DNA from: Solibacillus cecembensis
GTDB lineage: Bacteria > Bacillota > Bacilli > Bacillales_A > Planococcaceae
Direction: 5' to 3'
DNA: 57,817 nt
NCBI RefSeq assembly: GCF_001439635.1
Contig: NZ_LMBZ01000026.1
Location: forward strand, 1 to 57,817
The notes below the pieces were generated by a model. It had not been told where the DNA came from. It was given only the letters and a program-made list of their open reading frames with translations, and did no database searches. The position numbers and the translations under genes are program-made. How positions within the stretch are numbered: position 1 is the first letter of the stretch; every line of letters begins with the position of its first letter. This document shows, piece by piece, positions 8,324 through 17,442 of this stretch.

Positions 8324-8632
8324 ATGAAATTTTATCTTTCATCTTTTAAAATTGGAAATGAAGAAAGGAAACTTATAGAATTAACGGAAAATGGGAATAT
8401 AAAAGATGCATATATCAATAATGCATTAGTCTTTGCAACTGATTTAGAAAGAAAAAGTAAAAGTGATGTTGCAGACGTAAGCGAACTGCAAAAAATAGGT
8501 TTCACAATGGATATTTTAGAATTGAAAATGTACTTCCATAACCACGAAGGATTGAAAGAAAAGCTTGATCATTACGATGTTATTTGGGTAAGAGGTGGCA
8601 ATTCTTTTGTTCTTGAACAAGCAATGAGATAA
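8324..8632 (+). pseudogene. Truncated peptidase E (S51 family)
   Basis: 102 residues matching the N-terminal half of dipeptidase E-like S51 proteins: MKFYLSSFKIGN, AYINNALVFATDLERK and the DVIWVRGGNSFVLEQAM block. Full proteins are about 200-230 residues, and the catalytic Ser (GxSAG) and His lie in the missing half. The frame ends right after EQAMR in unrelated AT-rich DNA. The RBS (AAGGGGGAAAAT) is intact, so a fragment could be made but cannot be an active peptidase. 8633-8870 contains no other gene I can support. Confidence 0.8.
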
Positions 8633-8870
8633 TAGGGACACGGTCATAATATATATTATAGGAAGTTAAGTCTCATTCAATAAGTATACTTTAAATAGTG
8701 AGACGGAATCTGAATTTAAAGAGATATTAAAGTTTGGACACCAAAATTTGAGCCTGATCTTATTTTTAATCATGGTCTTATATACAGGTTGTTTTTTATC
8801 AATTTACCCAGAGTTAACCAATTTAATGCTCTTCTTTATTCAACTATTAGAGCATATTTTAGTTGCTGTT

Positions 8871-8911
8871 AAAAAAGTTATTGCGACAATTAAATTGCCA
8901 ATAACTTTTTT
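8871..8911. terminator. Bidirectional intrinsic terminator
   Basis: AAAAAAGTTATTG pairs exactly with CAATAACTTTTTT, giving A-run/stem/T-run symmetry. It serves the minus-strand YesK-like gene. Confidence 0.8.
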
Positions 8912-8922
8912 ACACATATTCA

Positions 8923-9192
8923 TTATGTTTTCTTAGAATCATTTATAAAGACAAAAAACCTAATCAACAGGCAAAATAGATTAGCCACCCCGAATTGCGA
9001 ATAAGCAAATCCTTCAAAGCCTCGAATAACCACATACCCTAGATAAAACATTATAATTCCTGTAGCTAATAGAACAATTATAGGGATCATTATAACTAAT
9101 TTAGAAAATCCTTTATTCTTTAAATAAGCTGAGAGTGCTATTAATATAATACCGGCTAAAATACCTAATAAAAAAGGACTCCAAAAAAGCAT
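8923..9192 (-). CDS. YesK-like small membrane protein
   Basis: An 89-residue protein with three hydrophobic segments (residues ~4-22, 29-50 and 66-82). The stretch YLGYVVIRGFEGFAYSQFG resembles the conserved part of YesK-family proteins of Bacillus. The start is the ATG at 9192, with GGGAGATG 9 bp upstream; a longer frame would lack an RBS. Function of the family is unknown to me. It is monocistronic, ending in the hairpin at 8871-8911. Confidence 0.65.
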   Translation of the reverse strand: MLFWSPFLLGILAGIILIALSAYLKNKGFSKLVIMIPIIVLLATGIIMFYLGYVVIRGFEGFAYSQFGVANLFCLLIRFFVFINDSKKT

Positions 9193-9252
9193 AAACAAAC
9201 ATCTCCCAACTAAATATTGTAAAAATATAAGCCGCTTTTTCAGCATAGACAA

Positions 9253-9701
9253 GTATTTAATAATTAAGCGCCTTAAATATCAATGTATGCTACTCTACAT
9301 ATATAATAACATATATGTAGAGTCATAATTACTAAAAAATGGATGTACATATGTTTTTTTTATACCTTTATCATTTTTAGAAAACTAATTTTCTTGTAGA
9401 AAAAGCTCTTACCATTGCCATCGGGTCTAAAACTTTCACCGCGCCTTGCTTCGCTGGCAACTAAGGCTATAATCCCCTTTTTGTATGAGAATCAAAGCTT
9501 TTAAAATCAGATAGAGCATTTTCTAAAAACTTCATTCTCGTTTAATATTTCGCTAACTCTATTTCTAATTTTCTAACCACGTTGACATTAAACGATAATC
9601 TTATTGAATTGTTCTGCGATTATCATGAACTCATTTACTCACATAATATCAAATCCGAAAAAATTATTACGATTTTACATTAGAATGTTGCCCAATCCAA
9701 G
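9253..9701. other. Gene-free interval with a perfect inverted repeat
   Basis: No gene is visible. At 9293-9322, CTCTACATATAT and its exact complement flank a 6-base loop with no T-run. It is about 100 bp upstream of the YesK-like gene and could be an operator. The rest shows no signal. Confidence 0.4.
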
Positions 9702-10505
9702 TTATTCTTCATACTTTCCATACAATACATTTTTGGGATTTATAATGATAATTAAAACCGCGACTACTAAGTAAAAAATTGCGTTATACATGATTAAATC
9801 AATTAAGTTTCCGTTTATTAATCCAATAAAAAAATTAAAGAATTGGTGGATGATGATTGGAATGATTAAATTCTGATTTAAGTTATAAAAGGCTGTCATA
9901 ACAATCTTAGTAGACATGATTGCAATCATAAAGAATAGTATATATTTGATTAAATCATTTCCCACAAGGCCCGTAGTAAACCATATAGGTAAATGCCAAA
10001 TCCCCCACCAAAAGCCAATGATTATCGAAGCTATTAATGGTGAATATTTCTTTTGAAGTTCCATTTGAGCGAAACCCCTCCACCCTAGTTCTTCTCCTAG
10101 TGGCCCAGAAAGCAGGCTTATAAAAAAGAAATAGATCAGCAATCCCCATGAAGAAACAGTAAAAATGGAGTTTACTTCACTATTATTAGTAATAATAAAC
10201 AAAATCATTAAAAATATGAAAGCTTGAATCATATTCGCAGTAAGAATAACAGAAAATTTAAGTTTACTCTCGAATTTCCCTTTTACAAACTGTATAAAAC
10301 TCTGCCCAGGATAGATTCTTTTAAACAGTAATACAAAAGCAAATGTTGATGACCAAGCTGCAATACAAAATGTTACATCACTGACCCATGTTGGTAATCC
10401 TAACATGTATGTGGCTCCTACAAGAAAAAAAAGCGGTAAAAAAATAATATTGGTTAATAAAATAAAACTTGCTACTGGTTTTTTTAGTTTCTTTTCTCTA
10501 TTCAT
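9702..10505 (-). CDS. CPBP-family intramembrane metalloprotease (CAAX/Abi type)
   Basis: A 267-residue, seven-to-eight-TM protein. The family motifs are clear: GEELGWRGFAQ (EExxxR), then GIWHLPIWF (the HxxxW-type second motif) and a C-terminal IIIHQFFNF helix with the third conserved histidine. These residues bind the catalytic metal in the membrane. Bacterial members are linked to bacteriocin self-immunity or regulated proteolysis. The start is the ATG at 10505 with GGGGATTG upstream. It lies 109 bp downstream of a MerR-family gene on the same strand, so it may be that regulator's target. The 91-bp gap shows no strong terminator. Confidence 0.85.
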   Translation of the reverse strand: MNREKKLKKPVASFILLTNIIFLPLFFLVGATYMLGLPTWVSDVTFCIAAWSSTFAFVLLFKRIYPGQSFIQFVKGKFESKLKFSVILTANMIQAFIFLMILFIITNNSEVNSIFTVSSWGLLIYFFFISLLSGPLGEELGWRGFAQMELQKKYSPLIASIIIGFWWGIWHLPIWFTTGLVGNDLIKYILFFMIAIMSTKIVMTAFYNLNQNLIIPIIIHQFFNFFIGLINGNLIDLIMYNAIFYLVVAVLIIIINPKNVLYGKYEE

Positions 10506-10614
10506 GAACAATCCCCACTTCAAGCTAAGTATTTAGTAAATATAACAATGCATCTACTTACTAATAACTTCAGCTTAAACCTAGGTGTTACTCACAGGTC
10601 AATACATATCTGTG

Positions 10615-11409
10615 TTATTTTATAGGTGCGTAAATTTCTAAAAATACACGTTCAAGTCCATCTTCATAAGTGGTAAGTAATAAATTAATATAAACTAACC
10701 CTAAAAGTTCATAGCCTTTTTTTATTGCAAAATTTCTTAAACTAGCTTCCACATTATAATCAATATTTTCCCCACCAGTTGACCATCTCCCATTTTCAAT
10801 AACTGTATAAATACATCTTGGATGGGATAGAATTTCACCTTCAATATCTTTATCAAAGTCATCTATTTTCCTTGTAATAATAAATTTTTCTTCTATAATG
10901 CCATCTTTATTAAAACGTATGATTCTACTTAAAGATGTTAGGGTAACTGCTTTTTTTAAGCTGTCTGTCTTCTTTTTTAGAGTGTCGTATTCATCATACG
11001 CAGTAAAATGTTCTATTTCTCCTTTTATTTCTAAAGGTTTCATTTCTTTTACTGTAAATATTCCTAAGGATTGTTTAATTTTTTCGCAATCATCTTTTAC
11101 TAGCTGAATCTTTTTTAAAAGAAGTTTTTTATATTCTATTTCCTCTAAAACTTCTTGTTCTTTTTCTTCTAACAATGATTTTATGCCCTCTATACTCTTA
11201 CTTTTTCTTAGTTCTTGGATTTTTTTAATTTCAATATCAATTTCTCTATAGAAATTCACTGTTGTTAGATCATATATATCAAAATGATTATATTTTCTAT
11301 ACCCATTCTCAATATGTTGCTTAGGCTTTACTAATTCCTTTTCTTCATAAAATTTTAAGGTATCTCTAGACACACCTAAAAATTTTGCGACTTGTCCAAT
11401 TGTGTACAT
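10615..11409 (-). CDS. MerR-family regulator with GyrI-like effector domain
   Basis: A 264-residue regulator. The MerR winged HTH is at the start (YTIGQVAKFLGVSRDTLKFY, residues 2-21, then the wing ENGYRKY), a coiled-coil dimer helix spans ~75-125 (rich in KEQEVLEEI), and the remaining ~140 residues have the size and ending (RVFLEIYAPIK) of a GyrI/SOUL-like ligand-binding domain. This is the BltR/BmrR layout, typical of multidrug-responsive activators. The start is the ATG at 11409 with AAAGGAGAGTATA. The likely target is the downstream CPBP protease gene and/or itself; no efflux pump is nearby, which is unusual for this architecture. Confidence 0.85.
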   Translation of the reverse strand: MYTIGQVAKFLGVSRDTLKFYEEKELVKPKQHIENGYRKYNHFDIYDLTTVNFYREIDIEIKKIQELRKSKSIEGIKSLLEEKEQEVLEEIEYKKLLLKKIQLVKDDCEKIKQSLGIFTVKEMKPLEIKGEIEHFTAYDEYDTLKKKTDSLKKAVTLTSLSRIIRFNKDGIIEEKFIITRKIDDFDKDIEGEILSHPRCIYTVIENGRWSTGGENIDYNVEASLRNFAIKKGYELLGLVYINLLLTTYEDGLERVFLEIYAPIK

Positions 11410-11506
11410 TATACTCTCCTTTATCATTGCTAAAAAAATAATGCAGGTTTTATTATTAACACTAAGTTAGCTATGCTTCTTCTATTGTATAAACTAAAAT
11501 AAAAAA

Positions 11507-11537
11507 ACCAGAGTGATCTTTCCCTTTCACTCTGGTT
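11507..11537. terminator. Intrinsic terminator of the chemoreceptor gene
   Basis: AACCAGAGTGA and TCACTCTGGTT pair around a short loop, with a seven-T run on the minus strand just beyond the chemoreceptor stop codon. Confidence 0.9.
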
Positions 11538-11542
11538 GTTCC

Positions 11543-13219
11543 TTAATATTTAAAACTATGAATAGACTCCTGTAATTCAATCGCCATTTGTGATAAATGC
11601 GTAGATGCTGCTGCGACTTCTTCCATCGCGGCATTTTGCTCTTCTGAAGCGGCTGCAACACTTTGAATATGATCGTTTGAATCAACAGCAATTTCATTGA
11701 TATCATTAATTTCAGTCACTAGTTTTTTCACATCTTCTGCGATTACACGGATTGCCTGGGTTACGTTCGACGTTTGTTCCTGCACGTGATTAATTGCAGT
11801 ATCGATTTGTAGGAAGGTTTCGCGTGTAACGGCAACTTTTTCTTTCCCAGCTTCAACCGATTGATCATTATGAATAATATCTTCTTCAATCACGCGTGTA
11901 CTTTCTAAAATATCTGCAACAATATGCTCGATTTCAACAGCTGCCACATTCGAATTGTCTGCGAGTTTACGTACTTCATCAGCAACGACTGCAAAGCCCT
12001 TCCCTGCCTCACCCGCGCGTGCAGCTTCAATAGATGCATTTAACGCTAATAAATTGGTTTGTTCAGCAATCGTTTTAATCACTTGAATAGCCGTTGAAAT
12101 TTTCGCCGTATTTTGATCTAATTCTTTGACCCGTCTATTTAATTCGGATGTATTATTATCGATGATATCCATCTGTTCGATGACGTTACGAACGGATTGG
12201 CGCCCTTCTGATGCCATTTGCTTTGAATAAAGAGATGAATCATTTACTTCCTCAATACTTGTGGAAATATCATCTACTTTTTTCATTAAATGATCCGAGA
12301 ATCGTTTTGCATCACTCGTCATTTGTTGCTGGTCAGCCATTCCTACTGCAATATCAGAAATAGACTCTGTTACGACTTCCGTTGCATGCGTCACTTCTAA
12401 GCTACTTGCTGTCAGCTGCTCAGACGTACCAGCAACCTGTTCAGAGGAGCTCCCTACCTGCCCTACCGTATCCCGTAGCTTTTGTGCCATTAAGTTAAAG
12501 GAATCTGCTAATTGACCGAACTCATCCTTTGATTTCACCTTTAAATGCGAAGTTAAATCCCCATTTGAGAACTTATGCATTCCTTTCATAACTGCTTGCA
12601 TGTTGAGTGCGATACGGCGGGCAAACACCGTTGAAATAACGACACTTGTAATAACCGCAATTAGTGCTAAAACAGCGACTTGCACCATACTTGATTTACT
12701 AAGCGAATAGAAATCTGTAATGACCGTTTTTATTTCGTCATTTACACTTGTTGCTAATGATTTTGCAAATACGACCAACTCTTGCGAACCAGCACCTAAA
12801 ACCGGCTTAGCAATTTTTTGTGCCTGTTCAATATCACCACGATCAACAGCTGGAATGATTTCGTTATCAATGGCATTTTCCCATGCAGTTAACTTAGATT
12901 CGAATTCCTGAAACCCTTCATCTGCCCCATGTGCTTTTAAATTTTGTACTTGTTCATTTAATGTAGCGCGAATTTCATAATGATTGGCCTTCATACTATC
13001 GTCTACATACAGCATATAACCACGAATCGCTGCATTAGCACGGACCGCTTGGAAAGCAATATCATTATACATTTCTACTAATTTTGTATCTTGCTCGATT
13101 TGATCAAGTTTTTCGGTATTATTATTAATAATGTAAATACTTAATCCGGAAATTAGCATTAAAAATAGAAGGATAACCCCGAAAGATAGTTGGAGCTTTA
13201 ATTTCACGTTCAACTTCAT
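11543..13219 (-). CDS. Methyl-accepting chemotaxis protein
   Basis: A 558-residue receptor with TM1 at residues ~8-30, a ~150-residue helical extracytoplasmic sensor of four-helix-bundle type, TM2 at ~182-204, a HAMP domain (~205-260, DLTSHLKVKSKDEFGQLADS) and a C-terminal signalling domain. The hairpin tip is canonical: IAEQTNLLALNASIEAARAG, then GKGFAVVADEVRKLA. The start is the ATG at 13219 with AGAGGAAATAAA; the upstream in-frame codons carry no RBS. It signals through CheW/CheA to the flagellar motor. The ligand is unknown, and no chemotaxis genes adjoin it. Confidence 0.92.
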   Translation of the reverse strand: MKLNVKLKLQLSFGVILLFLMLISGLSIYIINNNTEKLDQIEQDTKLVEMYNDIAFQAVRANAAIRGYMLYVDDSMKANHYEIRATLNEQVQNLKAHGADEGFQEFESKLTAWENAIDNEIIPAVDRGDIEQAQKIAKPVLGAGSQELVVFAKSLATSVNDEIKTVITDFYSLSKSSMVQVAVLALIAVITSVVISTVFARRIALNMQAVMKGMHKFSNGDLTSHLKVKSKDEFGQLADSFNLMAQKLRDTVGQVGSSSEQVAGTSEQLTASSLEVTHATEVVTESISDIAVGMADQQQMTSDAKRFSDHLMKKVDDISTSIEEVNDSSLYSKQMASEGRQSVRNVIEQMDIIDNNTSELNRRVKELDQNTAKISTAIQVIKTIAEQTNLLALNASIEAARAGEAGKGFAVVADEVRKLADNSNVAAVEIEHIVADILESTRVIEEDIIHNDQSVEAGKEKVAVTRETFLQIDTAINHVQEQTSNVTQAIRVIAEDVKKLVTEINDINEIAVDSNDHIQSVAAASEEQNAAMEEVAAASTHLSQMAIELQESIHSFKY

Positions 13220-13288
13220 TTTATTTCCTCTTTTCGCAAATTCTATATAACCTTCCATGAGTATTCCATAGTTTAAAAGGTAGGTCAA

Positions 13289-13642
13289 TTGTTCCTCTAC
13301 TAGATAGGCTATTTATTCTAAAAATTGTTCGAAAATAGTTCACTAATAGAATATAAGTACAAACTACTTTTTCTGGCGTAGAAATTTCGTAAACTGAACT
13401 TACCCACTGCTTTTAATTTTTCAGACAAGGGAAAATTCACCGTAATTTCATCGGAATAACTAAATACATTAGAAAGCTCTTCATATTAATTTCTCTGGTA
13501 TTTCTTCCCGTTTTTTAATACTTCTTCTCACTTTGAAATTTGTACTGTTATTTTTTGGGGTGATAGACTAGTTTTCAGGGCGGGTAGAGTATCCTGAAGT
13601 TACTATATGATCCTTATCCAAGGAATCGGGTTAAACAAGTTG
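13289..13642. other. Interval without an intact gene
   Basis: On the minus strand, codons for YEELSNVFSYSDEITVNF and about 35 more residues are open between roughly 13490 and 13325, but no start or RBS is present. It looks like a gene remnant of unknown family. Nothing else is visible. Confidence 0.3.
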
Positions 13643-13671
13643 TTGAGGAATGAAATTATGCGTGTTATAAT
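13643..13671 (+). promoter_or_regulatory. Promoter of the putative antitoxin RNA
   Basis: TTGAGG, 17-bp spacer, TATAAT, with a TG one base before the -10 (extended -10). There is no coding frame downstream for 150 bp, and an intrinsic terminator follows. Confidence 0.55.
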
Positions 13672-13676
13672 TTGAA

Positions 13677-13830
13677 GAGTAAATGTATATAAATAAATAA
13701 GACCATTCGGTGCGCTAACACCAAATGGTCTGTCGTAACAAGAAAAATCGCTTCAAAGGCGATTTGCAATCGAGAAAGTAAACTACTCACATGCGCGGTG
13801 CAGGGGGCAGTTTACTTTTTTTGTGTAAAA
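13677..13830 (+). ncRNA. Putative type I antitoxin RNA
   Basis: A transcript from the promoter at 13643-13671 would run about 150 nt. It would contain three hairpins (GACCATT/AATGGTC; AAATCGC/GCGATTT; AAGTAAACT/AGTTTACTT) and end at the T-run at 13816-13822. It overlaps the 3' end of the opposite small hydrophobic ORF by about 40 nt. This is the layout of TxpA/RatA and BsrG/SR4 in Bacillus. Expression is inferred only from promoter and terminator. Confidence 0.5.
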
Positions 13831-13906
13831 GTAAATGACAACGCAAGAATAGATACAATAAGAGCGGACATACTATTGCTACCATCATCGCTTCGTATAC
13901 GGTCAT
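13787..13906 (-). pseudogene. BsrG/TxpA-like type I toxin, apparently frameshifted
   Basis: With RBS AAGGAG 8 bp upstream, the ATG at 13906 opens MTVYEAMMVAIV and continues as CPLLLYLFLRCHLLLHKK to a 39-residue end. MTVYEALM is the start of the BsrG/holin-like toxin family. In the +1 frame the same DNA reads SALIVSILALSFTFTQKK and then stops at 13812, the typical family ending. Inserting one base near 13869 restores a 31-residue family-like toxin. So either the toxin carries a 1-nt deletion or the frame is a sequencing error. The product as read is still hydrophobic with a basic tail. Confidence 0.6.
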
Positions 13907-13999
13907 CGGCAACATCTCCTTCCCCCCTATAAAAATAAGGTTAATAGGTAGAAATAATTACCAACCGCCCATGAAACACACCAATCAAGCTACCTTCTT

Positions 14000-14008
14000 A
14001 TTATACCA
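14000..14008 (-). promoter_or_regulatory. Extended -10 promoter of the toxin mRNA
   Basis: On the minus strand this reads TGGTATAAT, about 95 bp before the toxin start. This gives a long 5' leader, as is usual for type I toxin mRNAs. Confidence 0.45.
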
Positions 14009-14075
14009 TCTTTACTCATAATAAATAGACTTTTCATAGAAATTAGATATAAATAACATTGATATAGCAAGGTTA

Positions 14076-14273
14076 TTAGCGGTTTTTATTCCCGACTTGT
14101 GAATTGCCTAATTTATAAAAAGGCAATTTTTTTGTTTTTTTACAACCAATAATTAAAACATCCCCTTCTAATTCCGCGCAATCTTTTCTTCCGAGTTTTC
14201 TTCTAAAATCATAAAATGAATTTAATTGAATCAATTTCATTGGTGTTAATTACATATGAGATTTTCTTTGCAT
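14076..14273 (-). pseudogene. Possible broken small ORF
   Basis: GGGAGTGATTAAATT precedes an ATG at 14273 that opens MQRKSHM and a stop, after which the same frame stays open for 57 codons (LTPMKLIQLNSFYDFRRK, CAELEGDVLIIGCKKTKK). An AATTGCCT/AGGCAATT hairpin with a T-run on the plus strand (14102-14135) lies inside. I do not recognise the product, and the alternative start at 14240 has no RBS. Bases 14280-14690 show no other gene. Confidence 0.3.
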
Positions 14274-14691
14274 AATTTAATCACTCCCTAGCTTATAACT
14301 AATCGCATTTCCGAACTACTAGAATTTCCTCGAAAGAAATGGCCATTTCTTTCTGCGCACTTATACGAAGCCCAGCAGGAGTGGTTTCTTATAGCAAGCA
14401 TGTTTTAAAAAAAAACGGTTACATCAATGCAATTCGATTGAACTCCCCTCTATTTTGGTATTTTTTTGATCAAGACTCTAAAAAAACACGGGTTTTTACT
14501 TTTATTCGGTCAGATTTATATTATTTTTCTTGATACCCTCTTTTTTCACTATCATTTTTCTATAATCGTATAAATCATAAAATGCCTAAGCAAACCCCTT
14601 ACTACGCTACAAATCAATTACGTCTTCCCGTAAATGTTGAAACAAGGTAAATAAATTTTTAGAATAAAAAAAGCAAAAAAATATCATTCTC

Positions 14692-14713
14692 CTTATTGTT
14701 ATATAACAATAAG
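14692..14713. repeat. Perfect 22-bp palindrome
   Basis: CTTATTGTTATATAACAATAAG is fully self-complementary with no loop. It lies 230 bp before the first acetate-permease promoter in gene-free DNA. A dimeric regulator site is possible; its owner is unknown. Confidence 0.5.
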
Positions 14714-14942
14714 ACCTACATCTCTAAAATAGGGTGGTATTATTATTTTAGTTTAGCTAAATACTATATTCTGCTTTATGTATTTAAATTACTAGAAAAA
14801 ATGGAAATTCAATAATAAAGATCAAAAAGTACAATATTCAAATAGTAAAAACAAGGAAATTCGTGTGTAAATTTTCTGAAAAGTGCATGTTAATTCTATG
14901 TATTAAAGAGTTTGTTGATTTTGAGTTTTCTGAAAAAAGTTA

Positions 14943-14971
14943 TTGCATAATAGAGAATTCCCTATTACAAT
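14943..14971 (+). promoter_or_regulatory. Promoter of DUF485-actP operon 1
   Basis: TTGCAT, 17-bp spacer, TACAAT, about 74 bp before the DUF485 start. The sequence before it (TCTGAAAAAAGTTATTGCA) resembles that before operon 2. Confidence 0.6.
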
Positions 14972-15044
14972 ATGGTTTATCGACGTGATATTAAAGTAAT
15001 ATTGCGTTTAGAACAGAATAATAATCCTTAAGGGGGAAATTACA

Positions 15045-15389
15045 ATGATGGATGAAAAACAATCAGAATCCAAAAAACACGATAATATTAACTATGATGT
15101 TATAGATCGTATGGATAGTTTCAATGCCTTTGTAAAGAAGAAAAACACGTTATTGTTCGGTATTACTGCAGCATTTTTAACATTTTACATTTTGCTGCCT
15201 ATTTTAGCCTTCACTTCTGTGTTACAACAGCAAGCGATTGGGTCAATAACATGGGTTTGGGTTTATTCTCTTGCTCTATTTATTATGACAATTATTCTTT
15301 GTATGATTTACGTTAAAATGGCTGGCAAATTTGATAAAGAAGCAGCCGCAGTTTTAGCAGAGTATAAAAAGGCAGGTGTGTCACGATGA
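15045..15389 (+). CDS. DUF485 membrane protein, partner of acetate permease (copy 1)
   Basis: A 114-residue protein of the YwcB/YjcH (DUF485) family with two TM segments (about residues 38-60 and 72-95), joined by a loop with the family motif IGSITWVWVYSLALF. It is nearly always encoded directly before an ActP-type symporter and is thought to be an accessory subunit. Here its stop overlaps the actP start by 4 bp (ATGA), so translation is probably coupled. AAGGGGGAAATTACA precedes two tandem ATGs; I use the first. The last residues (VLAEYKKAG) match those of the second copy downstream, showing that the two operons are duplicates. Confidence 0.88.
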   Translation: MMDEKQSESKKHDNINYDVIDRMDSFNAFVKKKNTLLFGITAAFLTFYILLPILAFTSVLQQQAIGSITWVWVYSLALFIMTIILCMIYVKMAGKFDKEAAAVLAEYKKAGVSR

Positions 15390-16936
15390 ATTTAGTATCA
15401 GCAGGATTTTTCCTTGGCATTGTAGGTTTAACATTAATCGTAACGTATATCGCTGCAAAACGTACGTCATCAGCGACTGACTTCTACACAGCAGGTGGCG
15501 GATTAAAAGGATGGCAAAATGGATTTGCTATTGCGGGCGATTACTTATCAGCAGCCGCGTTTTTAGGGGTATCCGGTGCGATTGCTTTAACAGGTTTTGA
15601 TGGGTTCTTCTTCTCGGTTGGTTATGTCGTAGCAAACTTAGTACTACTATATATGATAGCAGAGCCTATGCGTAACTTAGGTCGTTTCACATTAGCGGAT
15701 ATGTTAACAGCTCGTTTCAATGAAAAGCGTATTCGTGGTGTTGCTGCAACAGGAACGATTATTATTGTTATTTTATATATGATTGCACAGCTTGTTGGTG
15801 CAGGTGCGTTAATTAAACTTCTATTTGGTATTGATTATTGGGTGGCTGTATTAATTGTAGGTGTTATGATGACGACGTACGTATTATTTGGTGGTATGAC
15901 GGCGACTTCTTGGGTACAGATCATTAAAGCAGGCCTATTGTTATTTGGTACGTTCCTATTAGCGATTTTAGTATTTAAGCAATTTAATTTTAATTTATTG
16001 ACGATGTTCAGTACGATTAGTGAAAATTATGGGGACGAGTATTTAGTTCCAGGGATGAAATATAGTTCAAGTATTGACTCGGTTTCAATGATGATGGCTT
16101 TAGTATTAGGTACATCAGGGTTACCACATATTTTAATGCGTTTCTTCACAGTTAAAGATGCAAAAACAGCTCGTTCTTCTATTTCATGGACAACTTGGAT
16201 TACGGCGATTTTCTTCTCTTTAACAATTTTCTTAGGCTTCGGTGCAATGCACTTCGTAGGATTTGATGCGATTATTGCGGAAAATGCTGCGGGGAATACA
16301 GCTGCTCCATTATTAGCGGAGTTTTTAGGTGGTAATGTTTTATTATCATTCATCTGTGCGGTTGCTTTTGCGACGATTTTAGCGGTTGTTTCAGGGTTAG
16401 TATTAACAGGTGCTTCTGCTATTTCGCATGATATTTATGGAGAAATTTTAAATGATGGTAAATTAACAGAGAAACAACAAGTATTAGCTGCGCGTATTGG
16501 TTCCATTTCAATTGCGATTGTTTCGATTATCCTTGCGTTATTTGCGCAAAACTTAAATGTATCGTTTTTAGTATCATTTGCATTCTGTATTGGTGCGTCT
16601 GCAAACTTACCAGTTATTTTATATACAATCTATTGGAAGAAGTTTAATTCTAATGGTGCTGTAGCTGCAATGGTAACGGGTCTTGTATCTTGTCTAGTGT
16701 TAGGTGCAATGGGACCAAATATTTGGAGTCCAACAGGTAATGCTATTTTCGTTGGAGATCCACTTGTAAACTTATCAGTACCAGCAATTATTACAATTCC
16801 ACTAAGCTTCTTAGCTGGCTACCTAGGGTCGGTACTGACGGCTCACAAAGTAGAAAAAGCAGAAGCGGAACGTGTTTATCAAGAAATTCGTGTAAAAGCG
16901 CATACAGGCGTTTCTGTACAAGATGTATCACATTAA
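15386..16936 (+). CDS. actP: Cation/acetate symporter, intact copy
   Basis: A 516-residue sodium:solute symporter of the ActP/YwcA type with about 13 TM segments. Signatures include SSATDFYTAGGGLKGWQNG near residue 28, AGDYLSAAAFLG near 50, GLPHILMRFFTVKDAKTARS near 245, and the SSS-family stretch around YWKKFNSNGAVAAMVTG. Such permeases take up acetate and other short-chain monocarboxylates with a cation. The gene is coupled to the DUF485 partner upstream and followed by a strong terminator. A second copy downstream is ~75% similar by eye but broken, so this one probably supplies all activity. The C-terminus ends TGVSVQDVSH, nearly identical in both copies. Confidence 0.92.
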   Translation: MNLVSAGFFLGIVGLTLIVTYIAAKRTSSATDFYTAGGGLKGWQNGFAIAGDYLSAAAFLGVSGAIALTGFDGFFFSVGYVVANLVLLYMIAEPMRNLGRFTLADMLTARFNEKRIRGVAATGTIIIVILYMIAQLVGAGALIKLLFGIDYWVAVLIVGVMMTTYVLFGGMTATSWVQIIKAGLLLFGTFLLAILVFKQFNFNLLTMFSTISENYGDEYLVPGMKYSSSIDSVSMMMALVLGTSGLPHILMRFFTVKDAKTARSSISWTTWITAIFFSLTIFLGFGAMHFVGFDAIIAENAAGNTAAPLLAEFLGGNVLLSFICAVAFATILAVVSGLVLTGASAISHDIYGEILNDGKLTEKQQVLAARIGSISIAIVSIILALFAQNLNVSFLVSFAFCIGASANLPVILYTIYWKKFNSNGAVAAMVTGLVSCLVLGAMGPNIWSPTGNAIFVGDPLVNLSVPAIITIPLSFLAGYLGSVLTAHKVEKAEAERVYQEIRVKAHTGVSVQDVSH

Positions 16937-16950
16937 TGAAGAGAATGAAG

Positions 16951-16989
16951 AGAAAAAGTAGGGATCACTCCCCTATTTTTTCTCTTTTT
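16951..16989 (+). terminator. Intrinsic terminator of actP operon 1
   Basis: AAAAAGTAGGG pairs with CCCTATTTTT and continues into a T-rich tract. Confidence 0.85.
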
Positions 16990-17338
16990 TTGGGGAAATA
17001 AAGAGCTATTTTTGCAGGTTTTTATAGCAAATTTGCTCGAAATATCGTATAAAATGTAAAATAAAACGACTTTTTAACTGGAAATTAAAGATAATAAATT
17101 AAATCAAATCACTTTTCAAATATTATAATTGTGAAAAAATTAAACTCTTTTTTACGTTTGCTATTTTCTCGATAAAACTTATATTTCATTTGTCAATCTA
17201 TTTAGAAACGTTGATAATTCAACGTTTTTGGGGAATGTTTATTCTGAATAAATTAATTTTTAGCTTAAAATTTCTCTTATTTTCTCTCTTAAACTTATTT
17301 TTGTGAAAAATTTTTTTAAATAATTTGTCAGAAAAGTA

Positions 17339-17367
17339 TTGCAATTTTGTGACGGCTAAAATAGAAT
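17339..17367 (+). promoter_or_regulatory. Promoter of DUF485-actP operon 2
   Basis: TTGCAA, 17-bp spacer, TAGAAT, about 75 bp before the DUF485 start, as in operon 1. The rest of 16990-17338 is AT-rich DNA with no gene. Confidence 0.6.
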
Positions 17368-17442
17368 AAAAATGTAAATTGCTTGAAAGTAGTAATTTAC
17401 GAACATAGAGCAGTGAATTTTATCACAATTGGGGGAATGTTT

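Noticed and set aside
8748..8936. 62-codon hydrophobic frame
   Set aside because: No RBS, and it runs through a bidirectional terminator; hydrophobic frames arise easily in AT-rich DNA.
14339..14533. 64-codon frame before the acetate permease operons
   Set aside because: No proper RBS, no recognisable composition, and the interval is AT-rich; probably chance.
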